DNA of 64,000 nt from positions 186,001-250,000 of the forward strand of contig CALSPM010000001.1 in assembly GCA_943788235.1 (NCBI GenBank). Reading direction: 5' to 3'. A program made the position numbers and the translations under genes. Of this stretch, positions 1-10,700 are shown piece after piece (position 1 is the first letter of the stretch; every line of letters begins with the position of its first letter). The notes under the pieces are model-generated. The model was not told the DNA's origin. It searched no databases and saw only the letters and a program-made list of their open reading frames with translations. This DNA is from an uncultured Cyclobacteriaceae bacterium. Lineage in GTDB: Bacteria; Bacteroidota; Bacteroidia; Cytophagales; Cyclobacteriaceae.

Positions 1-1
1 G

Positions 2-349
2 TTGAAGTTTTATCAGGAAAATAATATTATTGAGATAGCCCCATTGGCTTATATGAGGGGCAGAACGCTCAATAATGCCTTTATTTTGCTGGATGAAGCC
101 CAAAATGCGACACAAAGTCAGATCAAAATGTTTCTCACACGTATGGGTCCTAGTTCAAAGGTAATTGTGACGGGCGATAAGTCCCAAATTGATTTACCGC
201 TAAGGCAAAAATCAGGATTGCTAGAAGTGTTAGAAGTACTTAAGGAGACCAAAAATATTGGATTTGTACACCTTGACGAGCGAGATGTACTTAGACACCG
301 CCTGGTCAAAAGTATTATCAAAGCCTACTCTAAACATTATGAATCATAA
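2..349 (+). CDS. phoH: PhoH family ATPase, C-terminal part (5' end outside window)
   Basis: This is the C-terminal part of a PhoH-like P-loop ATPase, a family linked to RNA metabolism and the phosphate-starvation regulon. The visible 115 residues contain the Walker B segment [10 protein letters not shown] near residue 30 and the following [11 protein letters not shown] block, both hallmarks of PhoH. The Walker A motif is not here because the gene begins upstream of the window, so the apparent TTG at base 2 is not a real start. The stop overlaps the next gene by 11 bp, which suggests translational coupling with the acetyltransferase. Identification is firm; full length is unknown. Confidence 0.93.
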   Translation: MKFYQENNIIEIAPLAYMRGRTLNNAFILLDEAQNATQSQIKMFLTRMGPSSKVIVTGDKSQIDLPLRQKSGLLEVLEVLKETKNIGFVHLDERDVLRHRLVKSIIKAYSKHYES

Positions 350-776
350 GATTGTAGCCGCAGATTCAGCTGTATTATTACATAAATCTTATGAAATTAG
401 ACAATGTGTTTTCGTAAATGAACAAGGTGTTCCCGAAGCTATTGTACACGAAGATGCGAAAAGTTTGGCTCATTATTTTGTTGCGATAGATGAGGATGGC
501 AATGCCTTGGGTACTGCACGTTGGAGGAAAACTTCTCAAGGCGTGAAGCTAGAAAGGTTCGCAGTATTGCCAGTTTATAGAAATAAAGGATTAGGTGCAG
601 ATTTGTTAAGATCCATTTTGGTAGATATTAAAAGTAAATTCGGATCGGGAATACTTGTGTATTTAAACGCGCAATTGGAAGCCATAAATCTTTATGCCCA
701 CCAAGGATTTTTACCGATAGGACCGAGATTTATAGAAGCAGATATTATGCATCAAAGGATGTCTCAAATAACTTGA
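339..776 (+). CDS. GNAT family N-acetyltransferase
   Basis: A 145-residue protein of the Gcn5-related acetyltransferase family, which moves an acetyl group from acetyl-CoA to an amine. The acetyl-CoA binding motif A is seen as [19 protein letters not shown] around residues 68-86, and the N-terminal [11 protein letters not shown] block is like that of ElaA/YjcF-type enzymes. I chose the ATG at 339, which overlaps the phoH stop by 11 bp. An upstream in-frame start at 258 would run deep into phoH and adds residues unlike the family. Substrate unknown. The close overlap suggests one transcript with phoH. Confidence 0.88.
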   Translation: MNHKIVAADSAVLLHKSYEIRQCVFVNEQGVPEAIVHEDAKSLAHYFVAIDEDGNALGTARWRKTSQGVKLERFAVLPVYRNKGLGADLLRSILVDIKSKFGSGILVYLNAQLEAINLYAHQGFLPIGPRFIEADIMHQRMSQIT

Positions 777-866
777 GTATTATAAGTGTCACTTCATTAC
801 ATTCTTTAATTAAAATAACGAGATTTTTTCATTAGAGAGTTATATTGTTTAAAACTGTATAACTGA

Positions 867-2955
867 ATGTATCTATGGAATAACTATCCTTCTTTGCGCT
901 ATTTATTGAGTTTGATCCTCGGCATATGGATCTATGATTTTCATTTAGAAATTACACCTTATTTTACCCTTTCAATATTTAGTGGGCTAGCGATTCTTTA
1001 CTTCTGGCTTGTTGCGAGGAAGTATTCCTTATTTCTCAGTGGCATTACTATTTTGTTAATGATTACTTTGATTGGATTGGATATGGCATGGCCTATTACA
1101 CCGATGAGCGCAAAGATGTAGATCATTTGAGTCATGTTGATATTCAGTAAATAAGTTCTTTTTCAGGTTGGATCGTAGAGAATCCTATTGAGTAAGAAAA
1201 ATATGTCAAATATATCTTTCGAATAGATTCGGTGCTCCTGGGAGTTCGATCAATTAAAAGGGAGGGAAAAATTCAACTTCATGTACGGAAAGAAATACAC
1301 AAAAAGGTTAGGTCTTATGGTTCTTATCTCTATGTATCTGGAAGTTTATTCTCCATTAAATCCTCTAAAAATCCTATGCCTTTTGATTATGCTCAATACT
1401 TAAGCCGCCAACATATCTATTATCAGGCTTATGTGGGAGATGATGACATTATGAGTATCGATAGCTCTTCGCGTTTTAGTATTCGTGCTTTGGCATTTGA
1501 AATGAGGCATAAGGCAAAAGTCTTATTTCAAAATCAAATTAGGGATGATCAGTCAAGGGCTGTAGTAGTTGCCTTAGTACTTGGGATTAAGAATTATTTA
1601 GATCAAGAACTAAAGTCAGCTTGTGCTACTTCAGGAACCACGCACGTCTTAACTGTATCAGGATTACACATGGGTATTATTTTTCTAATTTTTAGGGTTT
1701 TTTTGAAACCCTTAAGAAATATATATTTAGGTCGCTATTACTATGTTATCGGGATCATATTGGGACTATGTCTTTATGCTTTTGTCACTGGTCTCGTGCC
1801 TTCAGTAATGCGTGCAACTACCATGTTTTCTAACGTGAGTTTGAGCGAACTGAATCATCGGACTTCTAATATTTATAATTCGATCGTACTGTCCGCATTC
1901 GTATTGCTTTTGATTGATCCAAATATGATTTATGATGTTAGCTGTCAGCTTTCATTTATTGCTGTGACAGGGATTGTTATTTTTTTTCCTCTGTTCTATA
2001 GCTTTTGGGAGATAAAAAATACGGTAGGAGATTGTTTTTGGGCACTTATGTGCACTTCTTTGGCAGCACAAATAGCTACCCTTCCTATTGCGATGTATTA
2101 TTTTCATCAGCTTCCAACATATTTTTTATTATCCAATTTATGGGTAGTACCCGCTACATTTTGCATACTTATTTTGGCAGTTGTATTGTTGATAATCTCT
2201 TTTTTTTTGATCCAAGCCACTTATATATGGGATGGATACTTGAAAATTTGATAAGTGTTATGAATGCTTATGTCATGTGGATTGAGCGGCTACCATACAG
2301 TAAGATATCGGACTTGCATCTTTATTCAAGTGAGGTTTTAGTTATGTATTTGATACAGATATTGATACTAGTGGCTTTTAGAAAAAAATCATTTGTAAGG
2401 TTAGTATTTGGACTGCTACTCATTATTTTTTGGCAAATAATTAATTTGTTTAACCATATTAATGTGAATGAACGAAAAATGCTTGGGATTTATGATATGC
2501 AAGACCAAATGGGAATCGATTTGATTGAGGGTTATTCTGCTCGTTTAATGATTGATCGGTACAAATCCAGATCTTTTGAACGCTTGAAATGGAGGATAAA
2601 TCTATTTTGTGGATTTTTAGGACTTCCGAGTACCTCCACTGATCTGACTGAGTTGTTTAAGATCGAAGAACTGTAACACTTCGGTCCCTTTCATCTGCTA
2701 TTATGGCAAGGACATAAAATCATATTTAATCAGCAGTGGAAGTTTGTGGAAACGTTAAGTGTAGATTATGTCGTCATTACTGAGGAGTTAACCTTAGATT
2801 TTGAGTATTTATTGAGGTATTTAAAGATTTGGGGCCTAGTCATTGGTTCTAATTGTTCTCCCTATTATGCTGAGAAAATAAGCACTTGGGCTCACGAAAT
2901 AAACGTACCTGTACATAATATAAAAGAAGATGGTTATTGGATGTTAGATTTGTAG
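867..2955 (+). pseudogene. comEC: ComEC/Rec2 family DNA-uptake channel, decayed
   Basis: These are remains of the inner-membrane channel that takes up single-stranded DNA in natural transformation. Four pieces line up as one protein of about 690 codons: an N-terminal membrane part (867-1121), the Competence domain with VSGLHMGIIF (1232-2251), more membrane helices (2005-2676) and the C-terminal domain (2746-2955, ending EDGYWMLDL). They are separated by a frame change near 1075-1085, in-frame TAA codons at 1148 and 1193, a frame change at the run of nine T near 2200, and a TAA at 2674. Translating across each lesion restores family-like sequence, for example SFSGWIVENPIE then TAA then EKYVKYIFRIDS. 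Five separate lesions make a sequencing error an unlikely full explanation. The TAG at 2953 is probably the natural stop. Confidence 0.88.
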
Positions 2956-3029
2956 TCACAGGAGCTGATATTATTGTTTTATATTTCAACAAAGCACTGC
3001 TAAGATTACTGGGTTTAATGTAAATAAGT

Positions 3030-4739
3030 TTGACTGATCCGAAAGAGATATTGCGTAATTATTGGGGATTTGAGCATTTTAGAGAATCTCAACTAGAAAT
3101 CATAGAGTCTGTCTTAAAAGGTCAAAATACCCTTGCTTTATTGCCGACTGGAGGAGGAAAATCAATTTGCTTTCAAATTCCCGGGTTGTTACTTGACGGC
3201 GTTACCCTAGTTGTCACTCCCTTGATCGCGCTGATGATTGATCAAGTTAATGAATTGAAAAAGAGAAACATAAAGGCAGTGGCCATCCATGGGGGCTTGT
3301 CTTCAAGAGAAATTGACATTCTTTTAGATAACTGCATTTACGGAGGTATTAAATTTCTTTACCTCTCTCCTGAAAGATTGACTTCAGAGCTTTTTTTAGC
3401 CAGATTAGAAAAAATGGTCATTGCTTTGTTCGTCATCGATGAGGCCCATTGTATCTCTCAATGGGGCCATGATTTCAGACCTTATTATCTGAAAATCAAA
3501 GATTTTACGGAATTGTTTCCAATGAAGAGGTTGATTGCTTTAACGGCTTCTGCTACTGAAGATGTAAAAAAAGACATTATCAAGCAACTGAACTTAGCAG
3601 ATCCTAAAGTCTTTCAGAACAGTTACGCACGCGACAATCTTTCCTATTTTGTATTTAAAGGGGAAAATAAATTTCAAAAGGTATATGATATTCTCAATAA
3701 AGTTGCGGGATCTTCTATTGTATATGTGGGAAGTCGAAAGAGAGCTGAGCAGGTTTCCAGAGACTTAATTCAAAAGAGTATTTCTGCCCAATTTTATCAT
3801 GCGGGCTTATCTTTTGATGAACGAAATCAAAGACAAGCCGCTTGGATACAATCAAAATTAAGAGTCATAGTAGCGACCAATGCGTTTGGTATGGGCATAA
3901 ACAAACCCGATGTGCGCACGGTATTACATCTGGATTTGCCCCAAACATTGGAGGCCTATTATCAAGAAGCAGGAAGAGCGGGTCGAGATGGCTTGAAGGC
4001 TTATGCAGCACTTCTTTTCCATGACCAAGATATCGTTGAGACGGAGCAGCGCATCTCTCGGGCAGCAGTAGATATTAAATTTGTCAAGCGTGTCTATCAA
4101 GCCCTATCAAATAGGTATAAGATGGCGATTGGTAGTGGGGCAGGCTTGAGTTTTGATTTTGTTTTTATTGATTTCATCAATGATTTTCATTTACCTGCTT
4201 ACCCAACGGTATTTGCCCTCAAGAAGCTGGAAAACGCGGGTCTCATTCAGCTGACAGAAAATATTTTTCAAAAGTCCAAGATTTCCATGCTGATGCAACG
4301 AGAGGTGCTTTATCAGTTTCAGGTAGCTCATGCCTCACTTGATCCTTTGATCAAAGTACTTTTTAGGTTGTATGGTGGTGAGCTTTATACGAGCTATATG
4401 ATGATCAATGAGGCAGACATCGCAGGCGTTTTAAAAATCAACTTAAAAAAAGTAAAAGAGCAGTTGAACCTGCTGCATGATTATCAAGTCATAGACTATC
4501 AAATGACGACTTTCAAGCCACAAATTGAATTTATAGAAGGAAGATTGGATCTAGGATCCTTGCCTATCCAATCAGTTGATTTACAGAAAATAAATGAGCA
4601 GACTGAGAATAAATTTCACCGGGTGCTCCATTATGTGAATACAAATCATATCTGTAGAACCAGAATGCTACAAGATTATTTTGGTGAGCAGACCGATTCG
4701 GGCTGTGGCATTTGTGATTATTGTCTTTCCAGAAAATAA
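3030..4739 (+). CDS. recQ: RecQ-like ATP-dependent DNA helicase
   Basis: A 3'-5' superfamily 2 DNA helicase for recombination and fork repair. Visible motifs are Walker A LLPTGGGKSICFQIP (residues about 38-52), the DEAH box with the RecQ aromatic loop (VIDEAHCISQWGHDFRP, about 136-152), the C-terminal helicase block with QEAGRAGRDG, and the zinc-binding cysteines CRTRML...CGICDYC at the end. The start must be the TTG at 3030, since an in-frame TAA sits nine bases upstream and the motifs follow at normal distance. The gene stops at TAA 4737-4739 just after the zinc domain, while the same frame continues with an HTH-like segment (see 4740-4922). Helicase core and zinc domain look complete, so the 569-residue product may still work. 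Confidence 0.93.
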   Translation: MTDPKEILRNYWGFEHFRESQLEIIESVLKGQNTLALLPTGGGKSICFQIPGLLLDGVTLVVTPLIALMIDQVNELKKRNIKAVAIHGGLSSREIDILLDNCIYGGIKFLYLSPERLTSELFLARLEKMVIALFVIDEAHCISQWGHDFRPYYLKIKDFTELFPMKRLIALTASATEDVKKDIIKQLNLADPKVFQNSYARDNLSYFVFKGENKFQKVYDILNKVAGSSIVYVGSRKRAEQVSRDLIQKSISAQFYHAGLSFDERNQRQAAWIQSKLRVIVATNAFGMGINKPDVRTVLHLDLPQTLEAYYQEAGRAGRDGLKAYAALLFHDQDIVETEQRISRAAVDIKFVKRVYQALSNRYKMAIGSGAGLSFDFVFIDFINDFHLPAYPTVFALKKLENAGLIQLTENIFQKSKISMLMQREVLYQFQVAHASLDPLIKVLFRLYGGELYTSYMMINEADIAGVLKINLKKVKEQLNLLHDYQVIDYQMTTFKPQIEFIEGRLDLGSLPIQSVDLQKINEQTENKFHRVLHYVNTNHICRTRMLQDYFGEQTDSGCGICDYCLSRK

Positions 4740-4922
4740 GTCTTGGTAGATTTGAATCCTCTTGAGATCATTCGATCCATACCTTCTCAAGGAATAGATT
4801 TGGATGCACTCTCCACTATTTTCAAACTTTATGACGAGGAGGATCTCATCACTGTCTTGCGCAAGTTAGTTGATGAAATTAAGATTTATTTTGAAAGTGA
4901 TGCGGTTATTAAAAAGCGATGA
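4740..4922 (+). pseudogene. Detached C-terminal winged-helix segment of RecQ
   Basis: Directly after the recQ TAA, the same reading frame stays open for 60 codons. It encodes a helical segment (NPLEIIRSIPSQGIDLDALST ... DLITVLRKLVDEIKIYF) that resembles the helix-turn-helix tail that usually follows the zinc domain in Bacteroidota RecQ-like proteins. A TTG at 4743 could act as a reinitiation start, giving a 59-residue protein. The simplest reading is that a sense codon became TAA and cut the helicase in two. Alternatives are readthrough, or a separate small protein. The family link is from remembered sequence style, not from a search. Confidence 0.6.
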
Positions 4923-4949
4923 ATTAGGGGTAAAAATTATTAAGCGTCA

Positions 4950-6137
4950 TCAATCTTCTAAAATAGCCACGCCTGGCAATGTTTTCCCCTCCATATATTC
5001 CAATAAAGCCCCTCCACCCGTTGAAACATAGGATACTTTATCACCATAGCCTAGATTATTAATGGCGGCTGCAGAATCTCCTCCTCCGATGAGAGAAAAA
5101 CCACCATTTTGGGTGGCGGTCACCACAGCCTCTGCGATGGCTTCAGTACCTACAGCAAAATTCGGAAATTCAAAAACCCCCATAGGACCATTCCAAAGAA
5201 TGGTTTTTGAGTTTTTAATTACATTTTCAAATGCATTAATGCTTTGAGGGCCGATATCTAGGCCCTCCCAATCATCAGGAATTTCTCCAGAGTTGACGAT
5301 CTGACGATGAGCATCATTACTAAAATCATCAGCAATGACATTATCAAGAGGAAGGTAGAGTTTTACGCCTTTGGCTTTGGCTTTTTCAATCAGTTCAAGA
5401 GTCAATGCCATACGGTTGTCTTCACATAGAGATTTACCAATGGCTCCACCTTGTGCTTTTGAAAAGGTATATGACATGCCACCACCAATGATGAGATGAT
5501 CTACTTTATTCAGAAGTTTTTCAATAATCATGATTTTATCTGAAATTTTAGCACCACCCATGATGGCCGTAAAAGGGCGGTTGGGATCTTCAAGTACCTT
5601 CTTGGCATTAGTCAATTCGCTTCCCATGATATATCCAGCACACTTATCTTCAAAAAATTGGGCAACAATGGTTGTCGAGGCATGCGCACGATGTGCCGTT
5701 CCAAAAGCGTCATTCACATAAATGTCACCTAGTTTTGCCAGTTTGGAGGCAAAATCTTCATCACCTTTGGCCTCTTCTGGGTAGAATCTGACATTTTCGA
5801 GGAGCATTACCTCTCCTGTTCCCAGTGTCTGTGATAGCTCTAAAGCTGGTACTCCAATGCAGTCGCTGACAAACTTGACCTCAGTACCCAGTTTTTCTTG
5901 CAGATTAGGGATGATGTGCTTTAAAGAATATTGGTCCTCTGGCCCTTTTTTTGGTCGACCTAAATGACTCATTAGGATGACAGAACCTCCTTCGTTTATG
6001 ATTTTTTTAATGGTGGGGATGGTAGCAATAATCCGAGTTTCATCAGTGACGATTAGTTCGTTATTCAACGGGACATTAAAATCAACCCTTAATAAGGCCT
6101 TTCGGTTTCTGAAATTAAAATCATCTATATTTTTCAT
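4950..6137 (-). CDS. pgk: Phosphoglycerate kinase
   Basis: A glycolytic and gluconeogenic enzyme that transfers phosphate between 1,3-bisphosphoglycerate and ADP. Family hallmarks are present: [11 protein letters not shown] near the N-terminus, [42 protein letters not shown] and the nucleotide-binding GGGDSAAA. Its 395 residues are the usual bacterial length. I chose the ATG at 6137 (MKNIDDFNF), which matches the family N-terminus. An in-frame start at 6161 would add eight residues. It is transcribed away from recQ's end, with the threonylcarbamoyl-AMP synthase gene 61 bp upstream on the same strand. Confidence 0.96.
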   Translation of the reverse strand: MKNIDDFNFRNRKALLRVDFNVPLNNELIVTDETRIIATIPTIKKIINEGGSVILMSHLGRPKKGPEDQYSLKHIIPNLQEKLGTEVKFVSDCIGVPALELSQTLGTGEVMLLENVRFYPEEAKGDEDFASKLAKLGDIYVNDAFGTAHRAHASTTIVAQFFEDKCAGYIMGSELTNAKKVLEDPNRPFTAIMGGAKISDKIMIIEKLLNKVDHLIIGGGMSYTFSKAQGGAIGKSLCEDNRMALTLELIEKAKAKGVKLYLPLDNVIADDFSNDAHRQIVNSGEIPDDWEGLDIGPQSINAFENVIKNSKTILWNGPMGVFEFPNFAVGTEAIAEAVVTATQNGGFSLIGGGDSAAAINNLGYGDKVSYVSTGGGALLEYMEGKTLPGVAILED

Positions 6138-6198
6138 ATCCACTGAATATTTTTCGACCACAAAATTGTATCTAATTTCTTCAAATTAAAATTAATTA

Positions 6199-7149
6199 TT
6201 ACGAAATAAAGGAAGCACGCTTTAAACGATCATTTATGGCCCTTCCAATGCCCTTTTGAGGTACATACTCACCTAAAATCAGGTCGATATCTTCAGTGTC
6301 TAAGGTTCTTAAGGCACTGAAAAGATGTTCGGCAGCTTCATGCACATCTCCACCGGGAGATAAAGCGATGCTTTTATTGGGATGCGGATAGGTTTTGGAA
6401 AAAGAGAGAATACCGGTTTTCATATCTGAATACTTTAGAAGAAGTAACTCTAAATCACCCATAATGATCTTTTTTCTGGGAGCATAATGGCTGTCGAGTT
6501 GTCCGGGCACATTGGGATGGCTTTTTGTATGGGGCAGCACGTTTACTTCGCCAAACGTTCTGAGTATTTCTATATCTATTCCTCCCAGTCGATGTACGTA
6601 AATGACCTCTTCTTCAATCGATACAATGGTAGACTCCAAACCGATATGGGCCGGACCCCCGTCAAGAATATAGGGGATTTTAACCCCTAACTGTTGGTTT
6701 ACATGAGTGGCAGTAGTAGGGGAAACATAGCCAAATGGATTAGCACTTGGCGCAGCCAACGGGAAGCGAATTTGTTTCAATAAATTGAGCGACATAGGGT
6801 GATTGGGGACTCTAATGGCCATTTTATCTAAACCCGAGGTGAGGACATCAGGAACGTGTTCTCGTTTGGGTAATAGTAAAGTCAAAGGACCTGGCCAAAA
6901 TTGCTCTGCTAACTTCTGGGCTAGTGCGGGAAATGTATGGACCAGTGCGGAGGCATCAACGATATTGGTTACATGGGTGATTAGCGGATCAAAACTAGGG
7001 CGGTCCTTTGCTGTATATATTTTTGCTATAGCTAGGGGCTCCAGTGCATTACCAGCCAAGCCATATACCGTTTCTGTTGGAATGGCTACCAGTTCGTTGT
7101 TTTCTAGTAGTCGGGATGCTTTCGAGATTTGAGTACCAATTTCAGCCAT
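6199..7149 (-). CDS. L-threonylcarbamoyladenylate synthase (Sua5/TsaC2 type)
   Basis: Makes threonylcarbamoyl-AMP from threonine, bicarbonate and ATP, the first step of t6A formation at position 37 of ANN-decoding tRNAs. The YrdC domain occupies about residues 5-190 with VAIPTETVYGLAGNA, the KDRPSFDPLI block (KxR motif) and the PSANPFGYVSPTTA segment. A C-terminal Sua5 domain of about 110 residues follows, ending KGIGRAINDRLKRAS. At 316 residues it is the long Sua5 form and not short TsaC. Another t6A gene, tsaE, lies at 62.2 kb, so the pathway is scattered. Confidence 0.93.
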   Translation of the reverse strand: MAEIGTQISKASRLLENNELVAIPTETVYGLAGNALEPLAIAKIYTAKDRPSFDPLITHVTNIVDASALVHTFPALAQKLAEQFWPGPLTLLLPKREHVPDVLTSGLDKMAIRVPNHPMSLNLLKQIRFPLAAPSANPFGYVSPTTATHVNQQLGVKIPYILDGGPAHIGLESTIVSIEEEVIYVHRLGGIDIEILRTFGEVNVLPHTKSHPNVPGQLDSHYAPRKKIIMGDLELLLLKYSDMKTGILSFSKTYPHPNKSIALSPGGDVHEAAEHLFSALRTLDTEDIDLILGEYVPQKGIGRAINDRLKRASFIS

Positions 7150-7202
7150 TGATTTTAGTATAATCTAATATTTCTGATATATTTACATTGAGATACGGAA
7201 TC

Positions 7203-7370
7203 ATGGATCAAAGGAATAAAAATTTAATAAGACTGACCTCAATATTGTTGGTCTTGGCAGTTGTTTTGGAAAAATTGGAGGTCATTCACTTAGATATTTT
7301 TTCTAGTAATGGTGCCTTTTGGGTCTTGATCGCCGCATATGCGATGGTAGTCATTACCTTAAAGAAATAG
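7203..7370 (+). CDS. Small membrane protein
   Basis: A 55-residue protein with two hydrophobic segments, LTSILLVLAVVLEKL (about 10-24) and AFWVLIAAYAMVVITL (about 38-53), so probably a two-helix inner-membrane hairpin. The ATG at 7203 is preferred, with a TTG at 7188 in frame just upstream. Its start lies 53 bp from the divergently transcribed synthase gene. Its end overlaps the end of the convergent gene by 17 bp. Function not recognised. Short two-helix proteins of this kind are common in Bacteroidota, but I cannot name a family. Confidence 0.6.
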   Translation: MDQRNKNLIRLTSILLVLAVVLEKLEVIHLDIFSSNGAFWVLIAAYAMVVITLKK

Positions 7371-7728
7371 TTTTACCAATCAATACGATTACTTTGTTTA
7401 TTTTATTTTTTTGAAGTGATTCGGTCAGAACTACGGGCCCATTATTTTTTTTCAACTCATTTTGGACGTCTTTAAAATAAGGGATAGGTTGTAATCTTCG
7501 AAAAGTAACCCTTCCTTTTTTGTCAGTTTCTCCTTTGATAAAGGTATTTTTTTGAAATCGATAGTTTTCTTCCGTGGTGTAAAGCACTACTTCAGCACCA
7601 GAAACAGGATGTTCGAAGGCATCTATCACTTGTATTTTTAATGTAGTGGGTAGCTGTGTTTTGGTCCAAGAGGTATGACTGATCAAAAAGTAGGTAATCA
7701 AAAAGTAACTTATTCTCAATAGGTTCAT
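7354..7728 (-). CDS. Secreted protein with a carboxypeptidase-regulatory-like domain
   Basis: A 124-residue protein with an N-terminal hydrophobic signal (ISYFLITYFLISHT, about 6-19). The rest looks like one prealbumin or CarboxypepD_reg-like beta-sandwich: LKIQVIDAFEHPVSGAEVVLYTT followed by GETDKKGRVTFRRLQP. Such domains occur in exported Bacteroidota proteins. It lies just downstream (32 bp) of the large CHU_C protein on the same strand and may share its transcript. Its 3' end overlaps the end of the convergent small membrane gene by 17 bp. Domain call is from sequence style; role unknown. Confidence 0.7.
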   Translation of the reverse strand: MNLLRISYFLITYFLISHTSWTKTQLPTTLKIQVIDAFEHPVSGAEVVLYTTEENYRFQKNTFIKGETDKKGRVTFRRLQPIPYFKDVQNELKKNNGPVVLTESLQKNKINKVIVLIGKTISLR

Positions 7729-7760
7729 ATTTTTTTATTTTGGCTATTCAACAAATTTTT

Positions 7761-10700
7761 TCATTTAATCAAAGAGATGGATCCATATTGGGTTTGAATT
7801 CCTAAATCTGGTTTTTCTATATGGGTGTATTTAATTACGTAGGCATAGGTTGCTGGACCCATGACTTGGCCATTATAGGTACCGTCCCAACTGAAATTTT
7901 TATCATTTGAGTAATAGATTTGCTCCCCCCATCGGGTATAGATAAATATTTCAAATTGATCGACAAATAAATTGGGGTAGACAAAAAAGTTTTCATTCTG
8001 GCTGTTACCATTCGGACTGAATGCATTTGGCGCAAATATTTCAGTTTGACAGTCATTTATTCCTGCAATCAGTGGGGTAATGAGAACGGTATCGGACTGA
8101 ATACAGGGTCCGCTATCACCGATTTCCTCGACGGTTACATAATAAAATCCTGAGTCTAGTTTTGGTGTAATGCTGAGTGGAACATAAAGATTATTTTCGG
8201 TATATACCGTATCATAACTAAGATCGCTGATATATATATTCACCGCTGATGGAATGGCTACTCCCGAAACTGTCAAACTCAAGTTCGCATCGATATCACA
8301 ATCAGGTAGATTATTTGCTGATAATGAGAAGGGAGCATCATCTTCAATAATAACTGGATTTTCCAAAATACAGGTAGAGACTAAGTCTGTGATTTTATAA
8401 TTATAAACTCCAGCAGACAGTCCACCAGAGACGGATAAGGTATCGGGACCATCAATAGATCCAAAAGTGTTGATATCTATACCACTGAAATCGTATCTGT
8501 AACTTCCTTCAGATGAAACGTACAAAGAGAGTAGTGCATCATCTGCACCGCAATTAGAAGGGGGAGTATAGATTGGACTGAGCTCTGGGGCTGCTTTTAT
8601 AGATATTAAGACTGTATCTGTATTACTACAACCGCCAAAAGCATCGTTCTCTTTGGCATAAATTATATATTCAAAAACACCTGAAATTTCTGTGGATATG
8701 GACTGCGTACTGGTCGTATCAAGGATTATGCCATCGATGGTCCATTGTTGGGTATTTAAGTCACTTATATAGCTGTTTAAATCGGGTGCTGAATCAAATT
8801 GACAATACTGTTGATCAATACCTAAGTCAAGGTTTGGACGCCCATCCCCAACAAATATTTCTAGCGTATCCGAGGAACAACCATCATCATTTATAATGGC
8901 CAAGGAGATGGTAGAGGGATCGAAAATTTCAATGATTCTAGAAGTATCTCCAGTTGACCAATAATAATTGTAATCACTGCGATCCTCATCCCATGCGGCA
9001 AGTTCCAAAAATTCCTCACAGATGGAGGCACTTTCGGTAATATCAGGATTCACAGGAAGACTATAAACCTCCAAGGTATCTGTGATCAGGCTGTCATACC
9101 CACATCGATTGGTAATATTCAAAGTGAAATATTGAAAACCAGTAGCACCATATTCATATTCTGTAGTTTGCTCGTTCGTAGCATACAAAGTATCAGTTTG
9201 AGATAATGAATCATAAAAAACCCAAAAATATTCATCTAAAATAGAACTACCAGATGCATAAAACTCCGTACTAAGTCCAAAACAGGCATTAATATAGGAA
9301 GCCGTCGGGTTTTGAAGAGATGATCCTGAATTTTGGACAAAACTAGGTAGACCCTTTCTGCTGGTATGCCCTAACAAATCAAAACCTGTAGCATTGAAAT
9401 TAGCTGCCGCACCTTCCAGTGAAGAATTGGAAATGGTACCCACCGCGAGCCCTTGATCAATGGCCAGATAAATGATACCATTGGGTCCACGCTGTAGCGC
9501 ACCGTAGATACCTTCCGAGCTATAATCATCATATTTACTTGATGTGATGTAAGTTATTTCATCTTCTGTATTTAAACTATCAAGATTAAACTGAATCAAT
9601 TCACTTGCTGAGGTGGTATAGATCTTAGAACCATCACTAGAAAAAGCCACACCATAGAGGTCGTCTGTTGCTGCAGTTTCGATTTGTCTGAAATTTTCAA
9701 AATTTCCTATTTGGTTATCAAAATCAAATATTTCAAGGGTATTGGGACCTGGAACGGTATTAGCAAACAATTGCGTACCATTGCCAAAGGTCATGTACCC
9801 AGAGGCATTTATAGGCGTTTGCTTTTTTAAGACACTGCCGATTGGAGTGTATACGGTAGCTCCGATGCCTGTATCATCGATGAGATTGGCTCGGAAAGAA
9901 TTATTACCGTTTTCATGCATGATCAACCAGGCATTTAAAGAAAAACCTGAAGAAGTAATTTTTTCAATACTTTGATCAAACAGTGTTAAATTACTAAGTA
10001 CAACGGCACCACGGGCCGAATCTTTTTTCATATCTACAATAGCATAAGTCATGGGGAAATGGGTTCCATCCGCATCTAATTCTCCAGCAGTGAATACATA
10101 GAACATGGTAATATCATCCATAAAAGGAATAATCAAAGTACCTTGGCTACTTGTACTATCTCCCGAGAGACTTTGGATGCTGTCAGATAGGAAAGGCATG
10201 ACTTGGTGCGCTTTATTCCAAATAGTTTTCCCATTGGTATAAAACATTAAATTCCCATCCGCATCATCAATGGTCGCACAAGCTTCTAATGAGGTCATTT
10301 GATTTTCATCATCGATCGGTAGAGGGCCATCGGTGAATTCAATACCTGCAGTCTCTCCAAAATACCATTTATTTTGAATTTGACGTTGGGCACCGTATTC
10401 TGTGACTGAGGATTCCGCATATTTCGTACAACCTGAGGCACCAGTTATTTCTACCCAATAAATACCTGCGGTATCAATATCGATGGTACTCGTAGTTTCA
10501 CCTGTATTCCATTGATATGAAATACCATCTTCTGTCTCAGGATCAAGAGTAAGAATTTCATTATCACAAATGGTAGTATCAGCGATCAGATTGACTTCCA
10601 TTTCTTCTGCAATGATGTTAATGGACTTAGTGATACTTTGTATTTTTCCGTTAAGCTCTACATAAAGGGTGACATTATATGAACTCGCAGATTCGTAGGC

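Noticed and set aside
1148-4739. In-frame TAA codons in comEC and recQ as a sign of a changed genetic code
   Set aside because: Most intact genes in the window end in TAA at the expected place, so TAA is a normal stop; the interrupted genes are better explained as decay.
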